Assembly: GCA_963930655.1 (NCBI GenBank)
Contig: OZ005606.1
Location: forward strand, 12,233,501 to 12,297,500
Source of the DNA: Myrica gale
Taxonomy: Eukaryota > Streptophyta > Magnoliopsida > Fagales > Myricaceae
DNA length: 64,000 nucleotides
Direction: 5' to 3'
Numbering within the stretch: position 1 is the first letter of the stretch; each line of letters starts with the position of its first letter. The notes below the pieces were generated by a model. The model searched no databases and was not told where the DNA came from. It saw only the letters and a program-made list of their open reading frames with translations. The position numbers were made by a program, and so were the translations under genes. Positions 33,501 to 43,899 of the stretch are shown in pieces.

Positions 33501-35339
33501 GGAAAAGAGATACTTACTGAATGATCGTGACAGGCTACCCAGGCAGACTACAAACACAAAAGCTGAAGGAAACAAAGGGGAAACCAGGTCCATCAACATT
33601 CCTGAAACCAGTATAAAAGCATTTCTGGCGATTCTGAGTTTAAGTAAGAAAAAACTTACAAGTTGACAAAACCGAAGAACACCTATTTGGAAATCAGATA
33701 CATTTGATACAAGTTTTCAAGAGAAAGGGGAAAATAGGACACTGAGTATGAATGTTGTGGACCTTTTATGAATTTGTTATGCACAGTACAAGGACTCCAA
33801 TTATTTGAAAAAGAATTTGACAACATTCACCTATTAGAAATATGCAGCTCTACAGCAGAGAGGAACTATTGTCCACAACATCAGTGGCAACAGTAACAAC
33901 CAGCTATTAGTGGCCAAAAGCAATATCATCTAGATCATACACACCCAATGAGTTTTGAAGATGATGTTCAGAGAAGCAAAACTATAAGCAACAAAAATGA
34001 AGAGAACATACCAAGATCATTCATAAGATCTGCAACCAAACGCCACGTCTTGGCATTGCTATCCAGGTTTGAGCCCTGAAGGACAGGGGGTCATATGGCA
34101 GTATAAGGTCGTTACTCGTTAGGGAATCAGGAGGACAGAATTCTTAAGTTGAAAGTGAACACAATTCAGCTGCCCATACCCAGATACGAGACATGCCTAC
34201 CTAAAGTTACCAGCAAACCATTCTGGACTAGATTTTATTACTAAACCAACTTTTTTCATAGAATGTTGACACATATATTTGTTAGTATTATCGACCTAGA
34301 CTTTGCATCCAAAAATACAAACAAAATAACTCAAAATGGGATTTCATTAAGAGAAGAATAGAACAATTGACCTGGTAGAATGTGAATAAAATGCCTCCAA
34401 GCATTCCAGTTAGGTCCCTCAAAAACCACTGCAACAGTTTCAATGTTCCAAAATTTTAGTCAAGATATTGCAAACACACAACTCAATAAACCTTTCTCCC
34501 AAGTTTCAACTACTTGGATTAGCTATAATCAAGATAACTTCACAAAATAAACCAATTTAAACTGATATATGCGGTTGCACGCTCAGCGCGTGTCCTACCT
34601 GAAAGGTGGCACCAATGACAGTCGCGGATTTCTCGCCAACCCCAATAGCACTAAGAAGAGCCTGAAAGTGATTTAGCACTCCATTTTTTAGCAACCATCG
34701 TTAGGCCTTTGACAATGGATTGAAAATTTATAAATGAGAAACGTTGAGCTTACTTGAGTTGAAAGCATGGTTCGAATGTACGTTGAAAGGCCCTGCAGGA
34801 AAGAATTAAGCCTTGGAAGTATAGTTAGCAGCAACTTTCCACAAGTTTTATTACGGTCCCTTGAAATATATGAGCGTGTTTATTTTGATTTCTTTACCTG
34901 CAGTGAATCCCATACTTGAAACGGCACATAATCTGGAGTTACACTACTAGGAAAACCCTGCATTTGATCAAACGAAGTACTAAGAGTACAAATATTGAAT
35001 TCGACTCCTCTTTTCAAAAGAACGGTGAGAGGGGCAGAGGGTAAAGGGGAAAGCTTGCCTCGGGTACAAACGCTTGGAGAACCCGTCTCCAGATATGGTG
35101 GAATCGGCCACCAGACCTGTGTATATATATGGAGAAAACAAAACCAATAAAAACGAAAGCCTTAACTGTGGGAAAAAAAAAGGAACAAATAGAAAACGGA
35201 GGATAATGTTGAGAAGGAACCTTTGGATGGAAAGACGAGGGGAGGCGGTGATGGTGGCAGTTCTTGAGAGCTTGGTGGAAGAAGAGCCATTCCATTCTTC
35301 CAATATGATATCCGATGGTGATGACGCCGATACTTCCAT
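30538..35339 (-). CDS. RUS3-like protein (root UVB sensitive family, DUF647), 15 exons, intact
   Basis: Exons on the minus strand: 35339–35221, 35116–35059, 34957–34898, 34792–34754, 34661–34599, 34428–34372, 34075–34012, 33601–33518, 33078–32996, 32919–32790, 32553–32461, 32252–32114, 31457–31417, 31332–31145 and 30636–30538. They join in frame to 438 aa, the usual RUS3 length (about 440). Key blocks are ILEEWNGSSSTKLSRTATIT, FHHIWRRVLQAFVPEGFP, SAIGVGEKSATVIGATFQWF, DLTGMLGGILFTFYQGSNLD, LGSLSRSFTGVASGATRAAL, NAADIAAKEGSQETMATMIG and NYKAVRCLVLTSLNTQRSSI. DUF647 proteins are plastid or membrane-associated; RUS1 and RUS2 act in early seedling UV-B sensing and vitamin B6 homeostasis, while RUS3's role is poorly defined. 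All introns are GT–AG except intron 2, whose donor is GCAAGC. Exons 10–15 are duplicated as a pseudogene upstream. Intron 12 contains a MITE. Confidence 0.93.
31641..31972. mobile_element. 332-bp non-autonomous DNA element in RUS3 intron 12
   Basis: It begins agggctgtaaaaccggaaat and ends ttttgttcagcccta, inverted ends with inner ccggt(c/t)-rich palindromes around ggtccggtctggtccagacc. The flanks gattgaggt (31632–31640 and 31973–31981) are a perfect 9-bp duplication. Unit A has the empty site (gattgaggtgcc near 25300), which proves insertion after the duplication. A relative lies at 53344–53652. Confidence 0.85.
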
Positions 35340-36053
35340 GGGCAGATTGCGTCAGAGTCCTCACTGTCTCTCTGTGTGATCCAATATCGAGGAGCTCCGT
35401 CCTGCTCTTTTGCTTCAATTGGACATCGTTGTTCGTTGACCAAACGAGTTTTGAATCTGAGGGGTGTTTGGGGTTTTTCGTTAGCAATGCTAGAGTTGCT
35501 TTCCTTACCCCGAAATTAGTGCCACCGGAGAAGATGGCTTGCGTGGTTCATCTTCCAGGTAACTTGGTAGATATCTTTTACTTCTGCAAAAATTAAGGAT
35601 TAGGATTTTGGATGTATTCAATCCTCGTGCTTATGCTAGGAGATTGAATATCAGGTTAATTTACCAGTACTAGCAGAAATGTGGAGTGCACCTTTTGCTT
35701 TATTCTTTGCTTATTTTCCACAATGAGTTTAAGAGTGGTAAAGCTGTTTATAGTTTAGCTTTGTACATAACACGTGGTAACAATTTTAGTTTATTTTTCC
35801 GACATTGTTGTGCTTGAGAGTTGAGACTTCACCAGGTTATTTGTTCGTTCCCGGATCCTTTGCCTAAACCAAAAACAATTTTGACATTACTGTTGCAAAA
35901 TTGGTAGTCTCTAGCATCAGGAGCTGGTTTAGATAATTGGAGTCCCTTTAATTTGGTTGCAATTCCCACTTTAATTGCGATTTTCAACAAAGTATCCAGA
36001 TCGTATGTTTGTTTGGCGTTTTATATGGAGTGTAAAACTCCAGCTTTAGGAAA
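35340..36053. other. RUS3 promoter side and gene-less DNA
   Basis: Upstream of the minus-strand RUS3-like gene. A plus-strand ATG at 35533 (MACVVHLP, then a gtaact donor-like site) could be a tiny first exon of a divergent gene, but no following exon is recognised. Otherwise nothing. Confidence 0.3.
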
Positions 36054-36436
36054 AGGAATTTAACAATTTAGTCCTTGAGTTTTGATCCTTTTAACAGTTT
36101 AGTCCTTAAATTTTAAATTTCAAATTTAAAGTCCTTAGGTTTCATACTTTTGACAATGAGACTCTTCCGTCAGTCTACCGTCCATATACTTAACGGAGCT
36201 CTCTGACACGTCAGCAATTTGAAGCGGTCAACCGCTTCATGTAGAGGTCGACCGCTCATATTTTATACATATACCCGGTTGACCGCTATTTGCTCCGTTA
36301 AGCATATGGACGACAGACTGATGGAAGGGCCTCATTGTCAAAAGTATGAAACCTAAGGACTTTAAATTTGAAATTTGAAATTCAAGGACTAAACTGTTAA
36401 AAGGGTCAAAACTCAAAGACTAAATTGTCAATTTCC
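36054..36436. mobile_element. 383-bp MULE-type MITE with about 10-bp target duplication
   Basis: Inverted arms run from about aggaatttaacaatttagtc to gactaaattgtcaatttcc. They include tagtccttaaattt, caaatttaaagtccttaggt, tttgacaatgag and tccgtt with their inverse copies. The flanks ctttaggaaa (36044–36053 and 36437–36446) match perfectly. Its termini resemble those of the Pack-MULE at 54515–56283. Confidence 0.8.
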
Positions 36437-37205
36437 CTTTAGGAAACGAGATAAAGCTCAACTTTGATGCTTGGGAAGTCATCATTAAAACAAATTCATT
36501 TTCTTTTGGAGGTCGATGACATGTTTCTGCTATAGATTTTGCTGATAGATCTGTATCACTACTGGACATTGTGCACTGGGAATGAAGTATGGTCTTTGCC
36601 CTTTTGCAGTCTGAGGAATGTAGTCATTAGTTAGCTGGTGAAAATGCATATGTAACATAGTACAATCTTGGTTCCATTAATTTCCGAAAGGTAAAGAAAC
36701 TCTTTTTCCATTCGAGCACATCTTTTGTTCCTGTTGTGCACGATTCAGTGGTAAATAAGTTATGGACACATACTGATTTGGTAACTTACTAGTGTTTTCT
36801 ATTCCATAGCTACTCATTCGTCTTTCCTTTGTGTGTACTTCCAAGAATACCTTTCTAATTGAACAGTCTTAACAATTCCTGATGTCCAATGGAATATCAA
36901 GACTTTGTTTCAAATGGTTCCCTTTACTATTGATGGAACCTCCTCCCTATGTCCACATCAGACGCAGTATCCTATTTATGTGATGCTGGTGAATAGCCTC
37001 AATCGTTTAAGAAGATCCTTGCATGTATATTTTTTGGGACAAAATGTAATTATAGATACAAAATGTAATTATGTAATCTTTTTTCCTTTGTCTTGATGAT
37101 CATGATGGAATGATATGTTTAAGAATCATATTATGAAACTGCTACAACAGGGAAAAAGAAAAAAAAACAGCCCAGATATAGAATCGGAATTTTCGGAATG
37201 AAACT
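36437..37205. other. Gene-less spacer
   Basis: No recognisable exon. The short ORF at 36905–37096 has no features of a known protein. Confidence 0.3.
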
Positions 37206-37922
37206 GAAATGGATGTGAGATCCACGCATTGTCTAGATAGCTGCTGGCTGGTGTAGACACGTTCTCCAGTCGATGCAGAAGTCATCATCATCGATCATGG
37301 TCTCCAAAGGCCTCTAAAATTGCGTACATCTGAGCACCAAATCCGTTGAAACAAAATTTCGAAAATGAAGGATTATTGGAAGTTTTGGCCACAGTAGACC
37401 AAATTCCGAAAATTCCGGAATGAAACTGAAATGAAAATTCATATTCCGGTGAGTACCGAAACCGGAATGGCTCATTCAGGTTCCATCTGTTCTGGTACTC
37501 ACCCTAAAGAGCTGATAACAAAAGAGGACGACATAATCAACAGTTGGAGGAGACGAGTCGGCTAAGAGACAAAACGAGTGAGTGCGTGAGATCTGCGAGC
37601 ATAGGCCCCATATGCGGGCCGACTAGTAATCAAAGGAAATTGAAAGGGTCATTGGGAGGCTCAGAGGCCATGCACCCGGCGGGTGCCCACTAAAGAAGCC
37701 CACTTGCAACCCAAATTGGAGAAGAAATGGATGTGAGATCCACGCATTGTCTAGATAGTTGTGGCTGGTGTAGACACGTTCTCCAATCGATGCAGAAGTC
37801 ATCATCATCGATCATGGTCTCCAAAGGCCTCTAAAATTGCGCACATCTGAGCACCAAATCCGTTGAAACAAAACTTCGAAAATGAAGGATTATTGGAAGT
37901 TTTGGCCACAGTAGACCAAATT
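37206..37922. repeat. 200-bp direct repeat; one copy sits inside a MITE-like sequence
   Basis: The segments 37206–37405 and 37724–37922 are nearly identical (both start gaaatggatgtgagatccac and end gccacagtagaccaaatt). The first copy is flanked on both sides by ggaatgaaactgaaat repeats of a ccggaat-rich transposon-like sequence (to about 37505). The second stands in ordinary DNA. The block may be a piece of a host 5' region copied into a small element. No gene identified. Confidence 0.6.
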
Positions 37923-38087
37923 AGAGGAAGGAGAAAGGGGAGGTCGCTAGAGGGAGCGATGGGAGAAGGGGGATAGTCGTCAATAGAGGAGGGGAGTTTA
38001 GAGAGACTCTCTCTCTCTCTAGAATAGGCGCGTTGCTTTTGTACTTTTGCCCGTAAGCTGTTCACATCAATTGGGAAAGAACCTTGG

Positions 38088-38445
38088 GCATGTTCGTTTT
38101 CAAAGGTATTCTATAATACAATAAGTTTCAATAAAATTTACAAAACTAACATCCAAAATCTCAAAAATTCCTACACAAATTCTAATACATTTTCAAAAAA
38201 ATTATAACAAATATTTTCTTTCTATACTTTTTCACCTTACTCTAATTTTTTATTATTAAACAATTATATCAAATCATCTTTCTCCACATTTTTACAAACT
38301 CCAACAAAAATTAAATATTTTTAAAACTTTTTACCAACTTTTATATAAAAACCTATAAAACTCTAATCTACATAGATATTTACAATTCTATCAAAATTTT
38401 AAAAATCTTACAAATTTTTTTTTCAAACCGAACATCCCCCCAACT
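38088..38445. repeat. AT-rich MITE (tgttcg…cgaaca ends)
   Basis: The left end atgttcgttttcaaagg and the right end caaaccgaacat are inverted. The body has runs such as acaaaactaacatccaaaat and tttacaaactccaac. Relatives lie at about 52945–53292 (opposite strand) and 53735–53995. Non-coding. Confidence 0.55.
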
Positions 38446-41400
38446 TAAAGCAAAGCTGCTCGTATGTTCGTTTGCCTTGTATTCTTAGGATACAACTTAG
38501 TCCGAGAATTATAAAATCGAACGTTTTTTTTCCGTTCTTATTTTCCAACTTTACCCTGTACTTGAAGTTTGCAAATTACTAACATAGCCTCCATTGAGTT
38601 GTGACATATATAATCAACAAAGGGCAAAACGGGGTTTATAAAATAATCATTAAACATGTTGAATCTGCCATATTAATTGCAGGGTACGTGGATTGACCTT
38701 AATGCCCTCGCTGTCTATTTTCGCATTGAATTGTTGTTGGGGCGAATTTAGAATTTCATCCGACCCAATCTGACAACAACAGTTCGAAGATATTTACCCC
38801 TCCCTTAACGTGAAACCAGAATCTCTGCACAGCAGTACTCCAACGGCAGGATGACTAGACGGGCGGCTGAAAATATCCCTACCCAGAGTGAAAGAAAACG
38901 AAAGGAAATACCGAAGTTTGAAGGTTTTCAAAGGAGGAGAAGGCGAGTTGTACAATCCCAATCAAAACCGGTTTTCATCCAGCGGCATCAAAATACTAAA
39001 AGTTGTCAAAATATCATGGATCAGAACAAGCCCTCTCTATTGATGAAAAACCATAAATCATATAACAGTATATTTCGGTTTGAAACGTCCACCTACTGAG
39101 ACGAAAGCCGCGGAATGGAATTGGCGAGATTCCCATGACATAACGACCGCTAGAGATTATGCAGCCTCACCCATGGAGATAAACCCATGCCTTTTATTTT
39201 AGGCCGCCGGGGACTCTTTGTTTGCAATTATTTCAAGGAGAGGTATTATTCTTTCTTTTTTAATTACACACTTGATACTTTTTCTATTGGAATGATAATT
39301 TTGAATAAAACATTTTGCTTTTGAAATGGTTTAACGGTGATTTTAAGGATAAAAAATTATAATAAATAATGCGAGGTTGAAGAGATAAATAAAGATAAGA
39401 TAAAATCTTTATCATTTTATCAAATTATTTGTAAGAATTTTGTGTCTAATTAAATAATTTTTACCTTTCAAAAATTTGAAAAAAAATAGAAGATTTAGAA
39501 TGATTAGAGATCCGAAGACACAACCTTTTAGTTTTAAATTTAAACAAATGATAAAAATATTTTTTATTATTTAATTTATTTAGGCTAAAAAATATTTGTT
39601 AGAAATTAATCCAATTTCTTAAAAATTGCCCACGAGTTGTTGGGATTTTTTGAGGTTTTGGGGGGCAAAACTGTAATTTTTTTTATAAAAAATTTCAATT
39701 TTGGGTGGTTGCTGGCTTGCTGGGATGTTTTGAAGTTTTTATTTGGAGGGAGCGTGATCCCCACCCACCACCCTAAATCTGCCACTATTTCACTGTAACA
39801 TACAATGAAAAATTAGGGTTGTTCAATTCCGGTGTAGGTGCCGGTTTTGGCCAAAATCGGCACCTACACCGGATAGACCGTTTTTTAAATAATTGTCACA
39901 TACACCTACACATTTAAGAGCAAAATCGGCCCTTAGGGGTGTCAATTTTCGGTTATCCTACATTTGGGCCAAATTTTTAGCATTTTAAGCACTTGACCCG
40001 ATTTATTTTTTTTCTTTTTTTCTTTTGGTCCATTAATCGCATATCAATAAAATCTAAACTAATGCAATCCAAAATTAATAAAATTAAAATATTATCTTAA
40101 AAGATAAGATGATAATTTAAAGTCCAAACTATTAAAATCCAAAATCAATAAATTTAGAAAACATCACAACAAAATGTCAATCTAAAGTTTCAACCAATAA
40201 AATCTAAAATAATAAACTTAGAGAAGTAACTGTAAGAACATCTTTAACTGCAATAGTCGAGCAATTAACAAGCATATGAAATCATATACGAATCAATTAA
40301 CAACAATCTTATTTATATATATATAATCATATAATACGAATCAATTAACAAGCATATGAAATTATATGCTCATATCATATAGTTAGTCAAATTAGAGATA
40401 TGTCTTACAAGAAACTATAAAATAATAGTAGTTACATTGCATCTAATATATTGTACGTAATTGATTCTTAATATATAAGGAGTATATAGTTATTTTTGTA
40501 TGATCTATAGGTGACAAATCTTGTGGTTTGGGAAAATCAGAATATGAGAGAGAGAACTGGGAGATGGGTCTAAGTATTTGTGTGCCTACAATTTAAGTAA
40601 TAGTACTTTCTCAATCGGTCTCGAGAACAGTATGTTTTAACATATATTGGAGACAAAAGGGAGGCATAAATGAATTTATCCCTTAATCTAAAGGATACAA
40701 TACGTGTATTGCTTGCCTTCTAAACTTAATGGCATTATTTCCGCTCTACATTTGGAGTAGGTAAGCTTTACCCCAAAAGTAAAAACAACCACATGAGTTT
40801 ATGTATTCTCTTTTTAATTGTTCAACATACAAGGCATGTTGATTGTACAAGCACTCGTTTCCATATACACACAAGGTGCAAGACTTCTCAAAAATTTCTG
40901 TATAGTACTTAAGGGAAGTGAAAACTTCTTGAAAATGTTATCATTTCACTTTATTGTTTTCTTAAACTTCCCAATTTTATTAAATTACAAACCCTATAAA
41001 CAACAAACAATGGGGAAAACGTTCAACAATAATATATGTCCTAATATTTTTAATAGAACAAGTTAAAATTAACAAATCCATTGATTTTTAACATACCTAA
41101 ACGAATATCAATCCTTGGCACTTGAGAGAGATGTGACAGACAACAGAGGAGATGAAAGCTTGACGTGTGAAGGAGGGAACCTGTGGTCAGCGAACAGAGG
41201 CGCGACAGCTGCAGGCGTGGTGTTTGGCAGGAGAGAGAGGGGAGGGAGATTGAGAGAGAGAGGGGCACAGATGGGATGGGCAAAACGCACAGAGGCGAGA
41301 GGGCGAGAGGGGGGGTCTAAACAAAACGATTTTGTTTTGTTATATATATATAAGAAAAAAAACTGGTGTCCCGGTGCTAGGTAACCCAGAAATCGGGAAT

Positions 41401-41717
41401 AACATCAGGTTTTTTTGTAAAATCTTAAAATCAGCATCGGTGAAGTCGGGTACTGAAAACCCGATGCCAGTGCTTCCGGTGGCACTAAAATGCCCTAGGA
41501 AAAACTTATGAACAAATACACTTTTACACCTTACAAGGAGATCTCGATATTGGTCATTATCCATTAATAATTTAGGCATTTCATAAGACGCTAGTCCTAG
41601 ACTATTTTGGTTCAATTGATTAAATAAGTGTTTATCGAGAAAATGCACCGGAAAGCAATGAAATGCCAAAATTTGTCCTGATTAGTCACAAGAATTGAAT
41701 AAATAAAATATGATCTC
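38446..41717. other. Gene-poor region with repeats
   Basis: No gene I can support. An 82-residue Lys/Arg-rich ORF starts with ATG at 38851 (to 39099); it has no recognised domain and no splice context. A near-perfect hairpin with arms ccggtgtaggtgccg lies at about 39829–39873. A GA-rich, low-complexity patch lies at 41115–41320, followed by transposon-like GC-richer DNA to about 41500. Confidence 0.3.
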
Positions 41718-41790
41718 GCTAAAAGGAGGGTTAGAACCTCTGACGTTGTTGTTAACAGCCACGCGCTCAAACCAACTGAGCTATTCCAGC
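41718..41790 (-). pseudogene. tRNA-Asn (GUU) pseudogene
   Basis: The minus strand gives a 73-nt cloverleaf-like sequence beginning gctggaatagctcagttggt, with anticodon loop ctgttaa (anticodon GTT) and 3' acceptor ttttagc. It closely follows plant nuclear tRNA-Asn. The acceptor stem still pairs (two G·U). The anticodon stem has two mismatches, the T stem one, and the T loop reads TTCTAAC in place of TTCGANC. It is therefore probably a decayed copy or tRNA-derived sequence rather than a working tRNA. It lies about 150 bp upstream of the PPR start. Confidence 0.75.
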
Positions 41791-41943
41791 AACTGTTGGT
41801 TAATGTTATTGTTTTTAAAATTTACAGATATAAAACTTTACACAGCAGGATGCCCAACAAATTTTTTTTTTTCTAAGCAGGTTGTCCAACAATTACAAGG
41901 AAGAGGTAGGGGAAAGAAGTAGATGAACAGTGATCGATAGAGA

Positions 41944-43899
41944 ATGTGGAGGAAGGCAATCTCCCTGCTCCAACAGAGACCCTTTTCCTCGACCCCTGAA
42001 ATCCCAACCCTTTACTCCTTCCTCCAACCTTCCATCTTCGCCCTTAAGAAAACCCCACAGTCACCACCATCAGCCTCCCAAAACCCACCTCAACAAGCAT
42101 TAACCTCAGACCACATAACCACCCTAGAGACTACCCTCCACCACTCCCTCCACACGAGCGACACTGATGAAGCATGGAAGTCCTTCAAGACTCTGACCGG
42201 AAACTCCGCCTTCCCAAGTAAGGCCGTCACCAACTCTCTTATCACTCACTTGTCCTCCCTCAACGACATTCACAATCTTAAAAGGGCTTTTGCCTCTGTG
42301 GTATATATTATAGACAAAAACCCTAAGTTACTGGATTTTGAGACACTTGGAAAACTATTGGACTCCATGAAATGTGCCAATACTGCTGCCCCTGCTTTTG
42401 CTTTGGTCAAGTGTATGTTTAAGAACAGATTTTTCGTTCCATTTGGACTCTGGGGCAGTGCTCTTGTTGAAATTAGTAAGAAAAACAGTAACTTTGTTGC
42501 GTTTCTGCGGGTTTTCAATGAGAATTGTAGGATTGCCTTGGACGAGAAGTTGGACTTTATGAAACCTGATCTGACAGCTTGTAATGCTGCATTGGAGGGG
42601 TGTTGTCGAGAACTCGAATCGTCGAGTGATGCGGAGAGTGTTGTTGAGACGATGTCGGTTTTGGGTATTAGGCCAGATGAGTCGAGTTTTGGCTCTCTTG
42701 CTTATTTGTATGCACTCAAGGGGCGTGTAGAAAAGATTATTGAGGTGGAAGGTTTGATGAATGAGTTTGGTTTCTCAAACAAAAGGGTCTTTTTCTGCAA
42801 TTTGATTAGTGGGTACGTTAAGTCTGGCAACTTGGAATCTGTTTCTGCAACTATTCTGCAGAGTTTGAGGGTAGATTGCGAACATTTAAATTTTGGTGAA
42901 GAAACTTACTGTGAAGTGGTTAAGGGATTCCTCAACAATGGGAGTGTCAAAGGTTTAGCAACTTTGATCATTGAAGCTCAAAAGTTAGAGCCTTCAACTA
43001 TTGTTGTTGATAGATCTGTTGGGTATGGTATTGTTAATGCTTGTGTTCACCTTGGGTTATCAGATAAAGCACACAGCATTCTTGAGCAAATGGATGCTCA
43101 GGGAGGTTCTGTGGGGCTTGGGGTCTATGTTCCGATCTTGAAGGCTTACTGCAAAGAGCATCGAACAGCTGAAGCTACCCAGTTGGTCATGGAAATCAGC
43201 AATTCAGGCCTTCGGTTGGACATAGAAAGCTATGATGCTTTGATAGAATCGTCAATGTCAAGCCAAGATTTTCAGTCGGCTTTTTCTTTATTTAGGGACA
43301 TGAGAGAGGCAAGAATACCTGAACTTAAGGGGAGTTACTTAACTATAATGACTGGCTTAATGGAGAATCATCGGCCTGAATTGATGGCTGCCTTCTTAGA
43401 TGAGGTTGTTGAGGATCCTCGAATTGAAGTGGGAACCCATGACTGGAATTCTATTATTCATGCTTTTTGTAAAGCTGGGAGATTAGAAGATGCAAGGAGG
43501 ACTTTCAGAAGGATGATATTCCTGCAGTTTGAACCCAATGACCAGACATATTTGTCCCTAATTAATGGATATGTGACTGCAGAGAAATATTTCAGTGTTT
43601 TGATGCTCTGGAATGAGGTTAAACGAAAATTTTCAACTGATCGAGAGCAGGGGATCAGATTTAATCAAAGCTTGGTGGATGCTTTCCTTTATGCTCTGGT
43701 GAAGGGAGGTTTCTTTGATGCAGTTATGCAAGTCGTCGAGAAAACTCAGGAGATGAAGATATTCGTGGATAAGTGGAGGTATAAGCAAGCGTTTATGGAG
43801 ACCCATAAAAAACTCAAAGTGGCAAAATTAAGGAGGAGGAATTTTAGAAAAATGGAAGCCCTTGTTGCTTTCAAAAATTGGGCCGGTCTGAATGCATAA
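41944..43899 (+). CDS. P-class pentatricopeptide repeat protein, intronless, intact
   Basis: A single 651-codon ORF from ATG 41944 to TAA, without introns, as usual for plant PPR genes. The N-terminus MWRKAISLLQQRPFSSTPEI is rich in Arg and Ser and looks like a mitochondrial presequence. From about residue 200, tandem 35-residue helix pairs are visible: DLTACNAALEGCCRELESSS, GIRPDESSFGSLAYLYALKG, VFFCNLISGYVKSGNLESVS, VYVPILKAYCKEHRTAEATQ, DWNSIIHAFCKAGRLEDARR and DQTYLSLINGYVTAEKYFSV. No E, E+ or DYW tail is present, so it is P class; such proteins bind organelle RNA and affect its stability, splicing or translation. The overall reading resembles the Arabidopsis At1g69290 group (from memory, moderate). 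The basic C-terminus (VAKLRRRNFRKME) follows the last repeat. Confidence 0.9.
   Translation: MWRKAISLLQQRPFSSTPEIPTLYSFLQPSIFALKKTPQSPPSASQNPPQQALTSDHITTLETTLHHSLHTSDTDEAWKSFKTLTGNSAFPSKAVTNSLITHLSSLNDIHNLKRAFASVVYIIDKNPKLLDFETLGKLLDSMKCANTAAPAFALVKCMFKNRFFVPFGLWGSALVEISKKNSNFVAFLRVFNENCRIALDEKLDFMKPDLTACNAALEGCCRELESSSDAESVVETMSVLGIRPDESSFGSLAYLYALKGRVEKIIEVEGLMNEFGFSNKRVFFCNLISGYVKSGNLESVSATILQSLRVDCEHLNFGEETYCEVVKGFLNNGSVKGLATLIIEAQKLEPSTIVVDRSVGYGIVNACVHLGLSDKAHSILEQMDAQGGSVGLGVYVPILKAYCKEHRTAEATQLVMEISNSGLRLDIESYDALIESSMSSQDFQSAFSLFRDMREARIPELKGSYLTIMTGLMENHRPELMAAFLDEVVEDPRIEVGTHDWNSIIHAFCKAGRLEDARRTFRRMIFLQFEPNDQTYLSLINGYVTAEKYFSVLMLWNEVKRKFSTDREQGIRFNQSLVDAFLYALVKGGFFDAVMQVVEKTQEMKIFVDKWRYKQAFMETHKKLKVAKLRRRNFRKMEALVAFKNWAGLNA

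Noticed and set aside
35014..35487. Overlapping minus-strand ORFs around RUS3 exon 1 in other frames
   Set aside because: Shadows: only the 35339 ATG frame joins through splice sites to the DUF647 protein.
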